This document shows, piece after piece, positions 42,137-51,288 of a stretch of DNA of 64,000 nt. A program made the position numbers and the translations under genes. Source of the stretch: Paraburkholderia solitsugae (GTDB taxonomy: Bacteria > Pseudomonadota > Gammaproteobacteria > Burkholderiales > Burkholderiaceae); assembly GCF_013177695.1 (NCBI RefSeq), contig NZ_WOEY01000126.1, positions 1 through 64,000 of the forward strand, written 5' to 3'. Position 1 is the stretch's first letter, and each line of letters begins with the position of its first letter. The notes under the pieces are model-generated. The model did no database searches, was not told the DNA's origin, and saw nothing but the letters and a program-made list of their open reading frames with translations.

Positions 42137-44182
42137 TCAGAACCCGTACACCAGCTTGGCCAGGAATTCCCGGCTTTGCTGCGGTATGACGTCCTGCGTG
42201 AACCCTGGACCGGCCGGGTCCGAATACCGCGCGTTGGCGACGTTGTAGACGGAGAAAGAGACGTCTGCATGACTGATCAGACGCGAGCTTCCGATGGTCA
42301 CATTTCCAAGGCAATAGCCGGCCGCATGCCCCTGTTCCGCGAGTCGGCTCGATACGCACAGAATCTCTGTGCCAATCCGCGCAACATTTCCGAAGACGGG
42401 CAGCACGAGGTTCAGCTTCGCCAGGTTTCTGGGCGAGTTCTGCAGGACTGCACCGGAGTTACTGTCGCGAGCGATCTGCCATGAGTAACTGGCGCGTATC
42501 CTCGCATCACCAGCGAATCTTTGTTCATAGCTAAGTTCTGCGCCGTTCGCGTTCGCACGATTCACGTTTTCGAAGATGTAGAGCCCGGACGGGGCCGTCG
42601 TCTCCGAAATCAGGTCGCGAATGTCATAGTGGAACAACGAAAGGGTTGCGCGGCCGGACACTGCGATCTGTCGCTCGTAGATGAATTCGTTGGTGGTGAT
42701 GTGTTCAGATTTCAGTGATGGGTTCGCCAGTTGTCCGCCGACACCCGGCACAGCGTAGTAGAGCTCGTACGCATTAGGCGCCCGGTAGGCTTGCCCATAG
42801 ACAAGCTTGAACGTGTCTCTCGGGGACGCCTTGTACGCAAGAGCCAGTCGCGGGCTGACATTCCCGCCCGACAGGGATTCCTGGTCGTAGCGAAGCCCCG
42901 CATTCAGCGAAAAATTCGCCGGTAGCTGCAGTTCATCTTCGGCATAGACGCCCTCCCGATTGCTGCTGCGCTGGTCGTTCAGAAGCAGCGAATAGGGGTC
43001 TACGTTGTAGTTGTACTGGTCGCGCTGAGCGTCGCGTGTGTAGTCCACACCGAAGACCATTTTGTTCTTCGGAATGGATGTCAGGGTCGCGTGCACGTCG
43101 CCGCCGTACCACAGGGCGTGATCTCCGTCGACGTTCTCTACCGGCCCGGGTGCGTAAAGGCTCAGGCTACGGTAGTCGTAGCGGCCCCAATCGACTTCGG
43201 CCGTGACCTGTAACCCATCGTTCACAGCATGGTGGAACGAGCCGTTGATAAAGCTGTGCGTATCGGTGGTGCTATAAGGCGTGTTGAAAATCGCTCCGTA
43301 CGGGGCGTTCGGCACGCCCTTCGTCCGGTTCCCGTAGCCCATGCTGAGCCCGAAATCGCCGTACGCAAACTTTGCAAGAAAGTCCTGGGCGCGGTCGTAG
43401 TCCAAACCTTGCGCGACGCCGTGGTTCTGATCCGCTGTGTCGAATTCCGGGTCGTAGAGATCCTGTCCGCTGCGGACATAAGAGCTCGCCGAAAGCACAA
43501 CGTCTGCGCCGTTACTGCCATGCCAGCCATAGCTTGCCCGCGCCCGTTTCTCGCCGAAGCTGCCCGCGGCAACCGCCACCTGAGGCCCTTGAAGGGTCTT
43601 CCCAGTTTTGGTAATCACGTTGACGATGCCAAACAGCGCGTTTGAGCCATATACCGCTGACCCTGGGCCTGGTACGTATTCAATACGCTCGACCATGTCC
43701 ATGTCGACCGGGAAATCCGTACCGATCGGGGCCTGGTCGTAAACGGCGTCGTTTATCCGCACGCCGTCAACCAGAAGCAGGAACCGGCTGTTGTAGTCGC
43801 CCGGGCGCTGGAAGCCGCGCGCGCCGAGATAGGCGTAGTCGCGGTCATAACTGACATAGAGCCCGGGCAGCGAGGCCAGGGCGTCGGCGAGCGTTCTCCA
43901 GCCAAAATCCCGGATGTCCCTAGCCGTCAAGACGACAACAGCAGCAGGCGCATCGGAGATGGGCTGCTCGAGTCGGCTGGCCGTGCTGACCGTAACCTGC
44001 ATCAGGTCTTCGAGCGGGAGCGCAGCCAAATCCGCATCAGCGCGCTGCGTAGGGTCGCCGCCCTGAACTGGTTCGGTCGCAGACCGTGCGTCGGCTGGCC
44101 ATCCTGCCACACAGGCACTGGCTAGCATCGCAATGCGCAAAACGCGCAGGAGAACGCACGAACGGTCACACAAACAATACAT
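42137..44182 (-). CDS. TonB-dependent outer-membrane receptor
   Basis: 681-aa receptor. The signal peptide spans about residues 1-35, with an alternative start at Met19. The plug domain runs about 60-180 (DAPAAVVVLTARDIRDFGW, LLLVDGVRINDAVY, GPGSAVYGSNALFGIVNVITK). A 22-strand barrel follows and ends in an aromatic residue (LAKLVYGF), as expected for outer-membrane assembly. The ligand is unknown; the class starting LEDLMQVTVSTASR is often called colicin I receptor-like. It is the first gene of an overlapping operon with yfiR-like and GGDEF-EAL genes. It would depend on TonB/ExbBD such as those at 26-28 kb. Confidence 0.9.
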   Translation of the reverse strand: MYCLCDRSCVLLRVLRIAMLASACVAGWPADARSATEPVQGGDPTQRADADLAALPLEDLMQVTVSTASRLEQPISDAPAAVVVLTARDIRDFGWRTLADALASLPGLYVSYDRDYAYLGARGFQRPGDYNSRFLLLVDGVRINDAVYDQAPIGTDFPVDMDMVERIEYVPGPGSAVYGSNALFGIVNVITKTGKTLQGPQVAVAAGSFGEKRARASYGWHGSNGADVVLSASSYVRSGQDLYDPEFDTADQNHGVAQGLDYDRAQDFLAKFAYGDFGLSMGYGNRTKGVPNAPYGAIFNTPYSTTDTHSFINGSFHHAVNDGLQVTAEVDWGRYDYRSLSLYAPGPVENVDGDHALWYGGDVHATLTSIPKNKMVFGVDYTRDAQRDQYNYNVDPYSLLLNDQRSSNREGVYAEDELQLPANFSLNAGLRYDQESLSGGNVSPRLALAYKASPRDTFKLVYGQAYRAPNAYELYYAVPGVGGQLANPSLKSEHITTNEFIYERQIAVSGRATLSLFHYDIRDLISETTAPSGLYIFENVNRANANGAELSYEQRFAGDARIRASYSWQIARDSNSGAVLQNSPRNLAKLNLVLPVFGNVARIGTEILCVSSRLAEQGHAAGYCLGNVTIGSSRLISHADVSFSVYNVANARYSDPAGPGFTQDVIPQQSREFLAKLVYGF

Positions 44183-44611
44183 TTGGGGTTTTTCTACTCA
44201 ACACTCGTGCGCAAAGAAAGTTCTTCCCATGCTCTTATCGGCCCGACGGCCGCATTCTTGAGGCAGACGTTCATCCAGGACGTCGACGGTGCGTGCAGAC
44301 TGGTCCTGCTCCGATAACGACGGGTGATTCGTTGTGAACGCAGTGAAACGCGACGCACCGCTTGTTTGTGATCCCGCCTCCCTGATGCTAGCTGTCCCGC
44401 TCTGCATTGGTCTCTGATAACCGTGAGATTCAAGCTCCCCGAACGCTCGCCAGTCGAACCCGACACACTTCTATTTTCCCGTCAATCTCCCGTTTGTCAC
44501 CTCAACATTCCCGAGCAATCGCCGTTAACAGGTGACCAAGGGTTCGCTTTACCAGATGGGGTTGGCGATTTGGCCTGCTCGTTGCTATCGATATGAGAGG
44601 TTGGCAAACAT
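44183..44611. other. Divergent intergenic region
   Basis: About 430 bp between the receptor operon (minus) and the DUF2968 gene (plus). No gene supported and no Fur-like site seen, in contrast to the iron genes at 18-28 kb. It must hold both promoters. Confidence 0.45.
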
Positions 44612-45328
44612 ATGAAACTGTCTTTCGCCCAGAAGCTCGCCATGACCGCACTCGTCGCGATGGGGGGCGCGCAGGGTGTGGATGCGCAGACTTTGCCGGA
44701 CAGCGGCGCGAGCGCGGCCGTCGTTGCCCAGCCGGGCACGGCGACGGCACTGCTGGCCACGACGCAAGAACAGCAGGGGCAGGCCGGTGTGCTGACAGCC
44801 GACGAGGCGAAGCAATCCGCCGCCGGCAACGTCGCCGAGCTGCAACAGATGATCCGCGGTTCGGATCTGAGCGAATTGCGCACGACGTACAACGGCAGCT
44901 ATGGCGCGAGCCTGCTGTTTTACGGCAAGGAGATGACGTACTACGTCGCGCTGTTCCAGCAAAAGAATTTCTGGCGCGTCATCAAGACGCAGGATGCAAC
45001 GCGTGCCGACATGATCTACAAGGATTTTGTGCGCCAGACGTTGCAGCTATCCGACGTCGAGATTCGCCGCACGCGGCTCGAGGCGCAAAAGGCGTTCATG
45101 GAGCGGATGATCACGCTGTCGCAAGACCGGGCGAACCGCCTGCAGGCCGACCTCGATGTGGCGCGTCAGCAGCAGAGCATCGTCAACAGCCAGCAGCAGC
45201 GGACGCGTGCCGAAGCGACCGTGCTCGCGCAGCAGAAAGCTGCCGCTCAACACCAGTTGCGCGCCCAGCAGCACGAGGTGCGTGAACTGCAGCGTCAGCT
45301 GGACAGCGGCTTGCCGAATTTGCATTGA
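44612..45328 (+). CDS. DUF2968 exported protein with coiled coil
   Basis: 238-aa protein matching the DUF2968 family as I know it from Burkholderia. The signal peptide is residues 1-25 (GAQGVDA). The core contains VAELQQMIRGSDLSELRTTYNGSY and YGKEMTYYVALFQQKNFWRV. The C-terminal half (about 140-235) is Gln/Arg/Ala-rich and strongly coiled-coil-like. It is probably periplasmic; function unknown. Confidence 0.82.
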   Translation: MKLSFAQKLAMTALVAMGGAQGVDAQTLPDSGASAAVVAQPGTATALLATTQEQQGQAGVLTADEAKQSAAGNVAELQQMIRGSDLSELRTTYNGSYGASLLFYGKEMTYYVALFQQKNFWRVIKTQDATRADMIYKDFVRQTLQLSDVEIRRTRLEAQKAFMERMITLSQDRANRLQADLDVARQQQSIVNSQQQRTRAEATVLAQQKAAAQHQLRAQQHEVRELQRQLDSGLPNLH

Positions 45329-45598
45329 GTGACGTCTGTCCCTGCAGAAACGTGCCCCATCCAGTTCACCGGTCGGGGCTTCGTTCGTACAGGGTGGGCC
45401 GCCACTATCAGGGGCTGCGCTGTACATCCGGAATGACTCGAACTGTGGTGGCATCCGTGCGTTGCCGGTGTTCCAGAGACGTTAGAACGCGCCCGACCAT
45501 CGGGCGGCCAGGACGTGGCGGCGACACCGGTCCGAGGCGTTGCGCGCGCCGACCCGGTTCGAGCCCGGCCCAGTGCGCCCACATGATTAGCGGTTGAC

Positions 45599-46147
45599 TC
45601 ATGCGTCGGGGCCTCTCCGGCGGGGGGCGGTCAGATTGACCCACTCATAGGCGTCGTGCCCAAGCCTGCCCACTTCGCGCCAGACCGCGAAGGGAATCTC
45701 CTGACGGGCCGCGTGCCGATCAACCAGACCCTGGCATGCGTTTGTCATCTGTCGAAGCAGCACCATCGCACGCGTTTCAAGACACTCCCCGTGCTGGTCG
45801 AGTGCTGTCTTCGCCTCCTGAGCCCGTTGAGCCATGGTCCGCCATTGGGCATCGCGGATGTCCTGAGCGTAAGCGCCGCGCTGCGCGAGAGTGCTCGAGA
45901 CAATGTAGAGGTCTTTGAGGGCAGTGACGACCTCTGGTGGCGGCACGACGCAACCGTCGCCGCAGTCTGGTTGCGCGTGCGTCATCAGGATGTGCTCGAC
46001 AGGTCTGCCGGAGGCGCGATCGCGGAGCCCGTTTTCGACGAAGTCATGCGACCCGTCGAGGAATGGGCGGAGAGGTAGGGGGTAGCCGGGCGGTGTAAAT
46101 TTGACATCGGGGGCGGTGTTTGCGAGATGCCGGTCGAGTTGGCGCAC
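45599..46147 (-). CDS. Hypothetical protein
   Basis: 182-aa frame beginning at a GTG. The middle and end have protein-like composition with amphipathic helices (ALKDLYIVSSTLAQRGAYAQ, MVLLRQMTNACQGLVDRHAA, WREVGRLGHDAYEWV). No family is recognised and no clear ribosome binding site is seen. It lies in the accessory stretch with two other minus-strand orphans. Confidence 0.5.
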   Translation of the reverse strand: MRQLDRHLANTAPDVKFTPPGYPLPLRPFLDGSHDFVENGLRDRASGRPVEHILMTHAQPDCGDGCVVPPPEVVTALKDLYIVSSTLAQRGAYAQDIRDAQWRTMAQRAQEAKTALDQHGECLETRAMVLLRQMTNACQGLVDRHAARQEIPFAVWREVGRLGHDAYEWVNLTAPRRRGPDA

Positions 46148-46257
46148 ATACGGGCGCGGCTACTGTCGTGAGCGAGGAATTCGCCGAATTGTTCAGGTCG
46201 GTTCCTGCCTTTCGTACAGGTATGGCTACCGGACAATGACGCAATCATCCGGTTGTT

Positions 46258-46467
46258 TCAGTTCTTGTGTCCGAAGCATGCCTGGGCGGCTTCGATGGGC
46301 GACAGGCCGGCGTTGAAATAGCTCCGAAGACGCTTTATGGTCACAGGGTCGAGTTGATAGTGCCGCCGGATAAATCCTGCTTCAACGGCTTCGCCGTACC
46401 ATGCACGCGTCCATTGGTCCAGGCCCTGTGTGTGTATTGGTGATACGTATTTCGACTTGTCGAACAT
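46258..46467 (-). CDS. Small hypothetical protein
   Basis: 69 aa from ATG 46467 (MFDKSKYVSPIHTQGLDQW), ending IEAAQACFGHKN. The C-terminal RRHYQLDPVTIKRLRSYFNA followed by GLSPIEAAQACF looks like a helix-turn-helix-style pair, but the family is not recognised. The frame is open further upstream to 46665, but the added part is less protein-like. Confidence 0.45.
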   Translation of the reverse strand: MFDKSKYVSPIHTQGLDQWTRAWYGEAVEAGFIRRHYQLDPVTIKRLRSYFNAGLSPIEAAQACFGHKN

Positions 46468-46719
46468 AATGATTTCCGATAGCTCAGCAGGCGCGTTCGC
46501 CGTTAATGATCGTGCAGACAGTGCAAACAGGCGACGTAACGATGGCTGACGTCGCGCAACCTTGTCGGCGAATTTCTCAGTCCTGGCGCACGCCGAAATT
46601 GATGCAACTGCGGCGAGTGTGTTCCACAGAGTCAATGCGCTTGCCTTGTCGACGATCGGTTTCAAAAAACACTAGCCCCGCCAATCATGATTGGTACCTT
46701 GAAGATTTTGCGGCGCTTG

Positions 46720-46935
46720 TCAGGGCTGCACTGAGGCACTACATTCCGCGACGGGGGTGCCGAGCAGATCGAGTAGTGCGCGTAGTCGTTGCCGATCCTG
46801 TACCGACAGGGCGGGACGTCCAAGCAGACACTCGATCTGCAATGCCCAATACTCACGACGGATGAGCCACGGGCGATGAACCAGCGCTTTCAGCGCCCTC
46901 TCAAGTTCTCCGATCTCGGTCTTCACCATGTTCAC
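46720..46935 (-). CDS. Small hypothetical helical protein
   Basis: About 71 aa, mostly predicted helix and rich in Leu, Arg and Glu (EIGELERALKALVHRPWLI, QDRQRLRALLDLLG). GTG 46935 is chosen because AAGGAG (46942-46947) lies 6 bp before it; ATG 46929 is the alternative. No family recognised. Confidence 0.5.
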   Translation of the reverse strand: MNMVKTEIGELERALKALVHRPWLIRREYWALQIECLLGRPALSVQDRQRLRALLDLLGTPVAECSASVQP

Positions 46936-47106
46936 GTTCGTCTCCTTGCGTGACCCTCTGAAACTCGGGATGTCCCACGGGCTATCGTGGACCGCAGCAG
47001 ACACCTCATTCCGACGATGTCAGTGGCTGTTTTCGTCACCCTTCTCGACGTCATGGCGCTCAGGCATCCGCTTGGACGCAACACGCCACACGTGGCACAA
47101 CATCCG

Positions 47107-47166
47107 TTACAGGTAATTTAGCCATACCACCATCAGGGCGTAGGCGAGGACGAAGAGCCAACTCAT
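47107..47166 (-). CDS. Candidate 19-aa hydrophobic peptide
   Basis: Frame MSWLFVLAYALMVVWL then NYL, a single membrane-spanning stretch, starting 7 bp after the stop of the truncated chemoreceptor gene, so coupling is possible. It has no good ribosome binding site of its own. Weakly supported. Confidence 0.22.
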   Translation of the reverse strand: MSWLFVLAYALMVVWLNYL

Positions 47167-47173
47167 AGTGCGA

Positions 47174-47818
47174 TTAGGCCATGTCGACATCGGCTATCTC
47201 CATCGATACCGGGTGGTGAGTAAGGCTTCGTTGCTCCTGGTCGTCGGGTTCCAGTCGAAATGCCGCGACGACCAGTGCCAGTCCGTGTGCCTGCTCGCTG
47301 AGTGATTGAGCAGCCGCGGCCGCTGCGATCTCGTGAACGATCGAATCCACGCGTTTGACTGCACCGACAATTTCCCGGATGGCCGTCCCCGTCTCGGACA
47401 CCAGTGCGCAGCCGCTTTCCACCCGGGTGACTGCATCCCGATAGAGCAGCGTGCCGTTGGCATCCTTGAAATCCCCGAGCGTTCGTCCGATCAGTTCGGG
47501 TTTGAACGGGTGCATGAGCATCTTCGGCTCATCGGTCATGACGGTGTAGTAGCCATCCTTGCCGAAGCGCATGCCCTCGATGCGCTCCATGGCCTCCTTC
47601 TGCGCGACGTCACGTGTGAGCACCCCGTGTTGCGCCAAGTCTGCGTACTGGCGCACAAGGCTGACCGCGTTGTCAGCGTTGTTGGCCAGATCGTTCTCGC
47701 GCTCTTCGATACGGACCTGGCGCAACAACCAGGCGTCAAATGCCGTGATCGCCGTTAGACAGGCAACGGTCAGGAACAGGGGCAGCCACAGCTTCTGCGC
47801 AAACGTTAGCGTTTTCAT
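47174..47818 (-). pseudogene. Internally deleted methyl-accepting chemotaxis protein
   Basis: 214-codon intact frame. The first part is a normal chemoreceptor start: membrane helix (about 10-30), then an sCache-type sensor (about 38-128: GYYTVMTDEPKMLMHPFKPEL). At about residue 130-136 it jumps to C-terminal signalling-domain sequence (ALVSETGTAIREIVGAVKRV). At about 164-170 it jumps again to the last helix (AQSLSEQAHGLALVVAAFRL). The second membrane helix, HAMP domain and signalling hairpin tip are missing, so it cannot signal normally. Two in-frame deletions explain it best. Confidence 0.75.
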
Positions 47819-48027
47819 GTCCGACCGGCCGGCATGGATGTATTAGCCATCTATTACGGCCTGCGTTTTGCATATTTTTATTGGTGTAAACCCTCATGCC
47901 GCCGTCCGTCCCTTAGGAATCAAGCAGTGCAACAATGTGCGCCTCTCAGATTCTGGCGTGGCCCTCGGAATAGCCAGAATCCTTTAGCCGACACGTTCAA
48001 GGGCTTTTTTGCTTTCCGGCTCACCAA

Positions 48028-49662
48028 TCAGCCATCAAGTGCTTTTCCATATTTGTCGAGTGCGCAGCGGAAAGCTCCTTGAGACTGCATCTGTGCATCG
48101 CCGATTCTGAAGACCGCCACTGAATCGCGCAGGCCGCTTGCCCCGCTGGCCATGGATCGCGCCGCGGTGGAGACCTGCTCGACGAGCGCCGCATTCTGCT
48201 GGGTGACCTTATCCATTTCGGCGACGGCGTGGTTGACCTGCTCGATGCCCGACGTTTGCGTGGTCGATGCCTGCGCGATCTTGCCCATGATGCCGGTGAG
48301 CGTATGCACTGATCGCATGACCTGATCAATCGTCGCGCCGGCCTCGGCAACGAGCTGAGTGCCGGCTACGACGTGCCCGGCCGACCGTTCGATCAACGCC
48401 TTGATTTCCTTGGCCGCTTCCGCGCTACGCTGCGCCAGCGTGCGCACCTCGCTCGCGACCACCGCGAATCCGCGCCCTTGGTTGCCGGCGCGGGCCGCTT
48501 CGACGGCGGCGTTCAGCGCAAGGATATTCGTCTGGAACGCGATGCCTTCGATCACACTGATGATCTGTCCGACTTTCGAAGAACTCGTGGAGATGTCCTG
48601 CATGGTCGTGACGACGCGTTCGACCACATGGCCACCCTGGACGGCGGTGTCGGAAGCCATGTTTGCAATCGCGCTAGCTTGCATGGCGTCCTCGCTGTTC
48701 TGCCTGACAGTGGAGGTCAATTCCGCCATGCTGGCAGCCGTCTGCTGCAGCGAGGCGGCTTGCTGCTCGGTACGTTGCGAAAGATCGGCGTTGCCCGCGG
48801 CCGTCTCGACAGCGCGTACTGCGATCGACTCTGCTGAAGTCTTGATTTGCGTGACGATGGATGTCAGTTGCACGCGCATCGTTTCGAGCGAGGCCATCAG
48901 GCTATGTGCGTCGCCTTTGTTCAGTTTCACAGTCACCGCAAGATTGCCGGCGGCGATCTCCCGTGCCATGCGCTGTGCCTCGGCGGGTTCCGCGCCAAGC
49001 TGCCTGAGTATGCCGCGCGTAATCAGAAACGCCGCCGTCAAGCCGATCAGCAGCGCGGTTGCCACCGAGACGCCGGTGATCACCTGCAAGGTCGCGTAGG
49101 TGGAAGTGGCGCCGTCCGCTGCGGCTCGACTGCGGGCTTGTTCCAGCGTAAGCAGCTCGTCGAGGGTGGACAGCCAGACGGCCTGTTTCGGGCGCACTTC
49201 GTTCACGAGGACCTTGACTGCCGCGTCCTGATCAGTCGACAGCGCCCAACTCCGTGCTTCCTTTTCGACGAGCGGTAAGGTTGCGGCTTCTTCTTGCCTT
49301 AGCTTGGCGAATAGCCGGCGCTCGTCGTCAGTCGTCAGCGAGGACGCGTTGAACAGGCGCCCAAGCGCTTGATAGTTCTTTGTATAAGCCGCTTCTTGCG
49401 CCGCAATGGACGCCTGCTCGCTCGCGACTTCTGTCTCGTCAGTCAACAAGGCCATGTTGCGGATCGCAATGGCGATGCCACTGACGGCGCCCCGCAGGTT
49501 CGTAGCAAGTGCCGTCTCGGCGTCGTGCACCTCGACGATGTCGTCGAGTTTGCCGCGGATACTGGCCACACCGGTCATCCCCACAGCGGAAATGGCCGTG
49601 AGCAAGATGAGTACGGTGCCGAAGCCAAGCGCCAGTCGCGCGGAGACGTTGATTTGAGCCAT
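48028..49662 (-). CDS. Methyl-accepting chemotaxis protein (4HB sensor)
   Basis: 544-aa chemoreceptor. First membrane helix at about 10-30, four-helix-bundle sensor to about 190, second helix about 193-215, HAMP, and cytoplasmic signalling domain. The conserved tip AFQTNILALNAAVEAARAG is intact. There is no C-terminal CheR-tethering pentapeptide of the NWETF kind. It starts MAQINVSARLALGFGTVLIL. The ligand is unknown. It is adjacent to the deleted receptor at 47174, possibly a decayed relative. Confidence 0.93.
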   Translation of the reverse strand: MAQINVSARLALGFGTVLILLTAISAVGMTGVASIRGKLDDIVEVHDAETALATNLRGAVSGIAIAIRNMALLTDETEVASEQASIAAQEAAYTKNYQALGRLFNASSLTTDDERRLFAKLRQEEAATLPLVEKEARSWALSTDQDAAVKVLVNEVRPKQAVWLSTLDELLTLEQARSRAAADGATSTYATLQVITGVSVATALLIGLTAAFLITRGILRQLGAEPAEAQRMAREIAAGNLAVTVKLNKGDAHSLMASLETMRVQLTSIVTQIKTSAESIAVRAVETAAGNADLSQRTEQQAASLQQTAASMAELTSTVRQNSEDAMQASAIANMASDTAVQGGHVVERVVTTMQDISTSSSKVGQIISVIEGIAFQTNILALNAAVEAARAGNQGRGFAVVASEVRTLAQRSAEAAKEIKALIERSAGHVVAGTQLVAEAGATIDQVMRSVHTLTGIMGKIAQASTTQTSGIEQVNHAVAEMDKVTQQNAALVEQVSTAARSMASGASGLRDSVAVFRIGDAQMQSQGAFRCALDKYGKALDG

Positions 49663-50277
49663 GGCAGATTTTTTGGTCGATGGGTCGCGCGTCGATTGGC
49701 GTATTTGTATACGTGCGCTGGCCGGTTTATTGTTTGCCGGGCAATGCTAGTGCAATTTTCGTAGCGGAAATAACTGTTTTTTTTAAATTTGCAGTACGAA
49801 AACTCGGGCGGTAGGGGTTTCGCCTGGTCAACTTACAGCTAACGCGATTGTCGGAAAGCCATCTTGCCTCGTCGTGGTTCTTATCTTGATTGGCTCCATA
49901 AGATTGCGCGGATTGGATCTGGGAAAGAGGAGAAAGGCTAACCTAGACTGCGGTGTCGTCAATAGACCAGGCGCCATGGAAGGCCGCCTTTCCAAGGCCA
50001 GCCACTACTGCCCAGCACCCGTATACGCCGTCTGCTTGAGCTTGCGCGTTATGAAATGACGGGGGACATGTCGATGTTCCATGCGTGACACCAAGAAAAT
50101 TCGGCATCCTTAACTTAACGAATTAAGTAGTCTGCGGCAGCTTTTGCTCAGCAATGCCATACCGTTTTACTAGCTCCTTGATGGCGATGTTGTGGGATAA
50201 AAAAGTTTGCGCTCGATTCAGTTGAAGCTACTGAAGCAGCTGTAAATGCCAAAAGTACACATTGAAAGGTATTAGCC
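49663..50277. other. Intergenic region without a supported gene
   Basis: About 615 bp, AT-richer than average, containing an A/T-rich patch near 49765-49800 and only short non-protein-like frames such as 49874-50059. No RNA gene or mobile element recognised. Confidence 0.45.
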
Positions 50278-50556
50278 ATGACGCATGCCACATCCGTTGT
50301 ACATGTTGAAAATGATCAAGTGATCGTTACCGAGTGGACCTTTAAGCCGGGCGCTAAAACTGGCCACCATACACACGGTCACGACTACGTCATTGTGCCG
50401 ATTACAGCTGGTGTCTTGAGGCTGATTGATGCAGAGGGACATAAAGACGTTGAGATCAAACCGGGATCATCCTATTTCAAGTCCACTGGGGTGTCTCACG
50501 ACGTCGTCAACTTGAGCGATCACGAACTCAGGTTTGTAGAGGTGGAGTTGAAGTAA
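50278..50556 (+). CDS. Small cupin-domain protein
   Basis: 92-aa single-domain cupin. Metal ligands are visible in GHHTHGHDYVIVPI (HxH plus a later acidic/His position) and GVSHDVVN. Function unknown; such proteins may be dioxygenase-like or metal-storage proteins. GAAAGG lies about 8 bp before the ATG. Codon composition is AT-richer than in the core genes, consistent with an acquired stretch. Confidence 0.82.
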   Translation: MTHATSVVHVENDQVIVTEWTFKPGAKTGHHTHGHDYVIVPITAGVLRLIDAEGHKDVEIKPGSSYFKSTGVSHDVVNLSDHELRFVEVELK

Positions 50557-50661
50557 GTGTGAGCGGAAGATTACGGACGGCAACTCACGAGGACCTGAAG
50601 TGATCACTGTCTATAGCGGAAGTCATATCCTTCCCAATCAATGGCTTCGAGGTCATAGTCA

Positions 50662-51243
50662 ATGAGCGCAATTGTTGCGAACCCTGCCGAAGTATCCTGT
50701 GTCACGGATGTCGTTTCGGATGCGTTTCTTTCCGATCCAGTGTGGAGTTGGGTATTCCATGACAAGCGGAGCATGCGGGCATATTGGGCGATGTTCATTA
50801 AGTCGGCACTGCGGTTTCCATTTGTCTTCCGCACAAGAGGCTACGAAGCCGTATCGGTTTGGATTCCGCCAGAAGGCACAGCGTTCCTCCCGGAGGATGC
50901 CCAGAGCTTCGAGCAAATTCTGGAAGAGTTGTGTGGCGAAAGGGCTTCTGAAGTCGCAGGATTTCTGGATAAATTTGATGAGGCACATCCCAGGTCGGAG
51001 CCACACTACTATCTTGGTTTGCTCGGCACTGCGTCGCAGCACAGAGGCCAAGGCATCGGCATGTCGTTGCTTGGTCAGAATCTGAAATTGATGGACGAGC
51101 TTCAAATGCCGGCGTACCTGGAGTCTAGTAACGAGCTGAATAATCCGAAGTACGCGGCGTTAGGTTTTGAGTCGGTTTCTTCGTTTCAGGTGCCTGGAAA
51201 CGGCCCCATCGTTACGGGAATGTGGAGAGCGCCTCGGTCGTAG
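50662..51243 (+). CDS. GNAT-family N-acetyltransferase
   Basis: 193-aa acetyltransferase. The acetyl-CoA motif is QHRGQGIGMSLL near residues 122-133, preceded by the beta strand HYYLGLLGTA and followed by ESSNELNNPKYAALGFE, a typical GNAT C-terminal end. The N-terminal portion has VSDAFLSDPVWSWVFHD. Substrate unknown. It is about 105 bp downstream of the cupin gene on the same strand. Confidence 0.85.
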   Translation: MSAIVANPAEVSCVTDVVSDAFLSDPVWSWVFHDKRSMRAYWAMFIKSALRFPFVFRTRGYEAVSVWIPPEGTAFLPEDAQSFEQILEELCGERASEVAGFLDKFDEAHPRSEPHYYLGLLGTASQHRGQGIGMSLLGQNLKLMDELQMPAYLESSNELNNPKYAALGFESVSSFQVPGNGPIVTGMWRAPRS

Positions 51244-51288
51244 TGCCCCTGACGGTGCTGGGTGCGGCCTGATCGTGATTTAGCTTTG

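Noticed and set aside
45550..45575. GGTTCGAGCCCGG resembling a tRNA T arm
   Set aside because: No acceptor, D or anticodon arm can be built around it.
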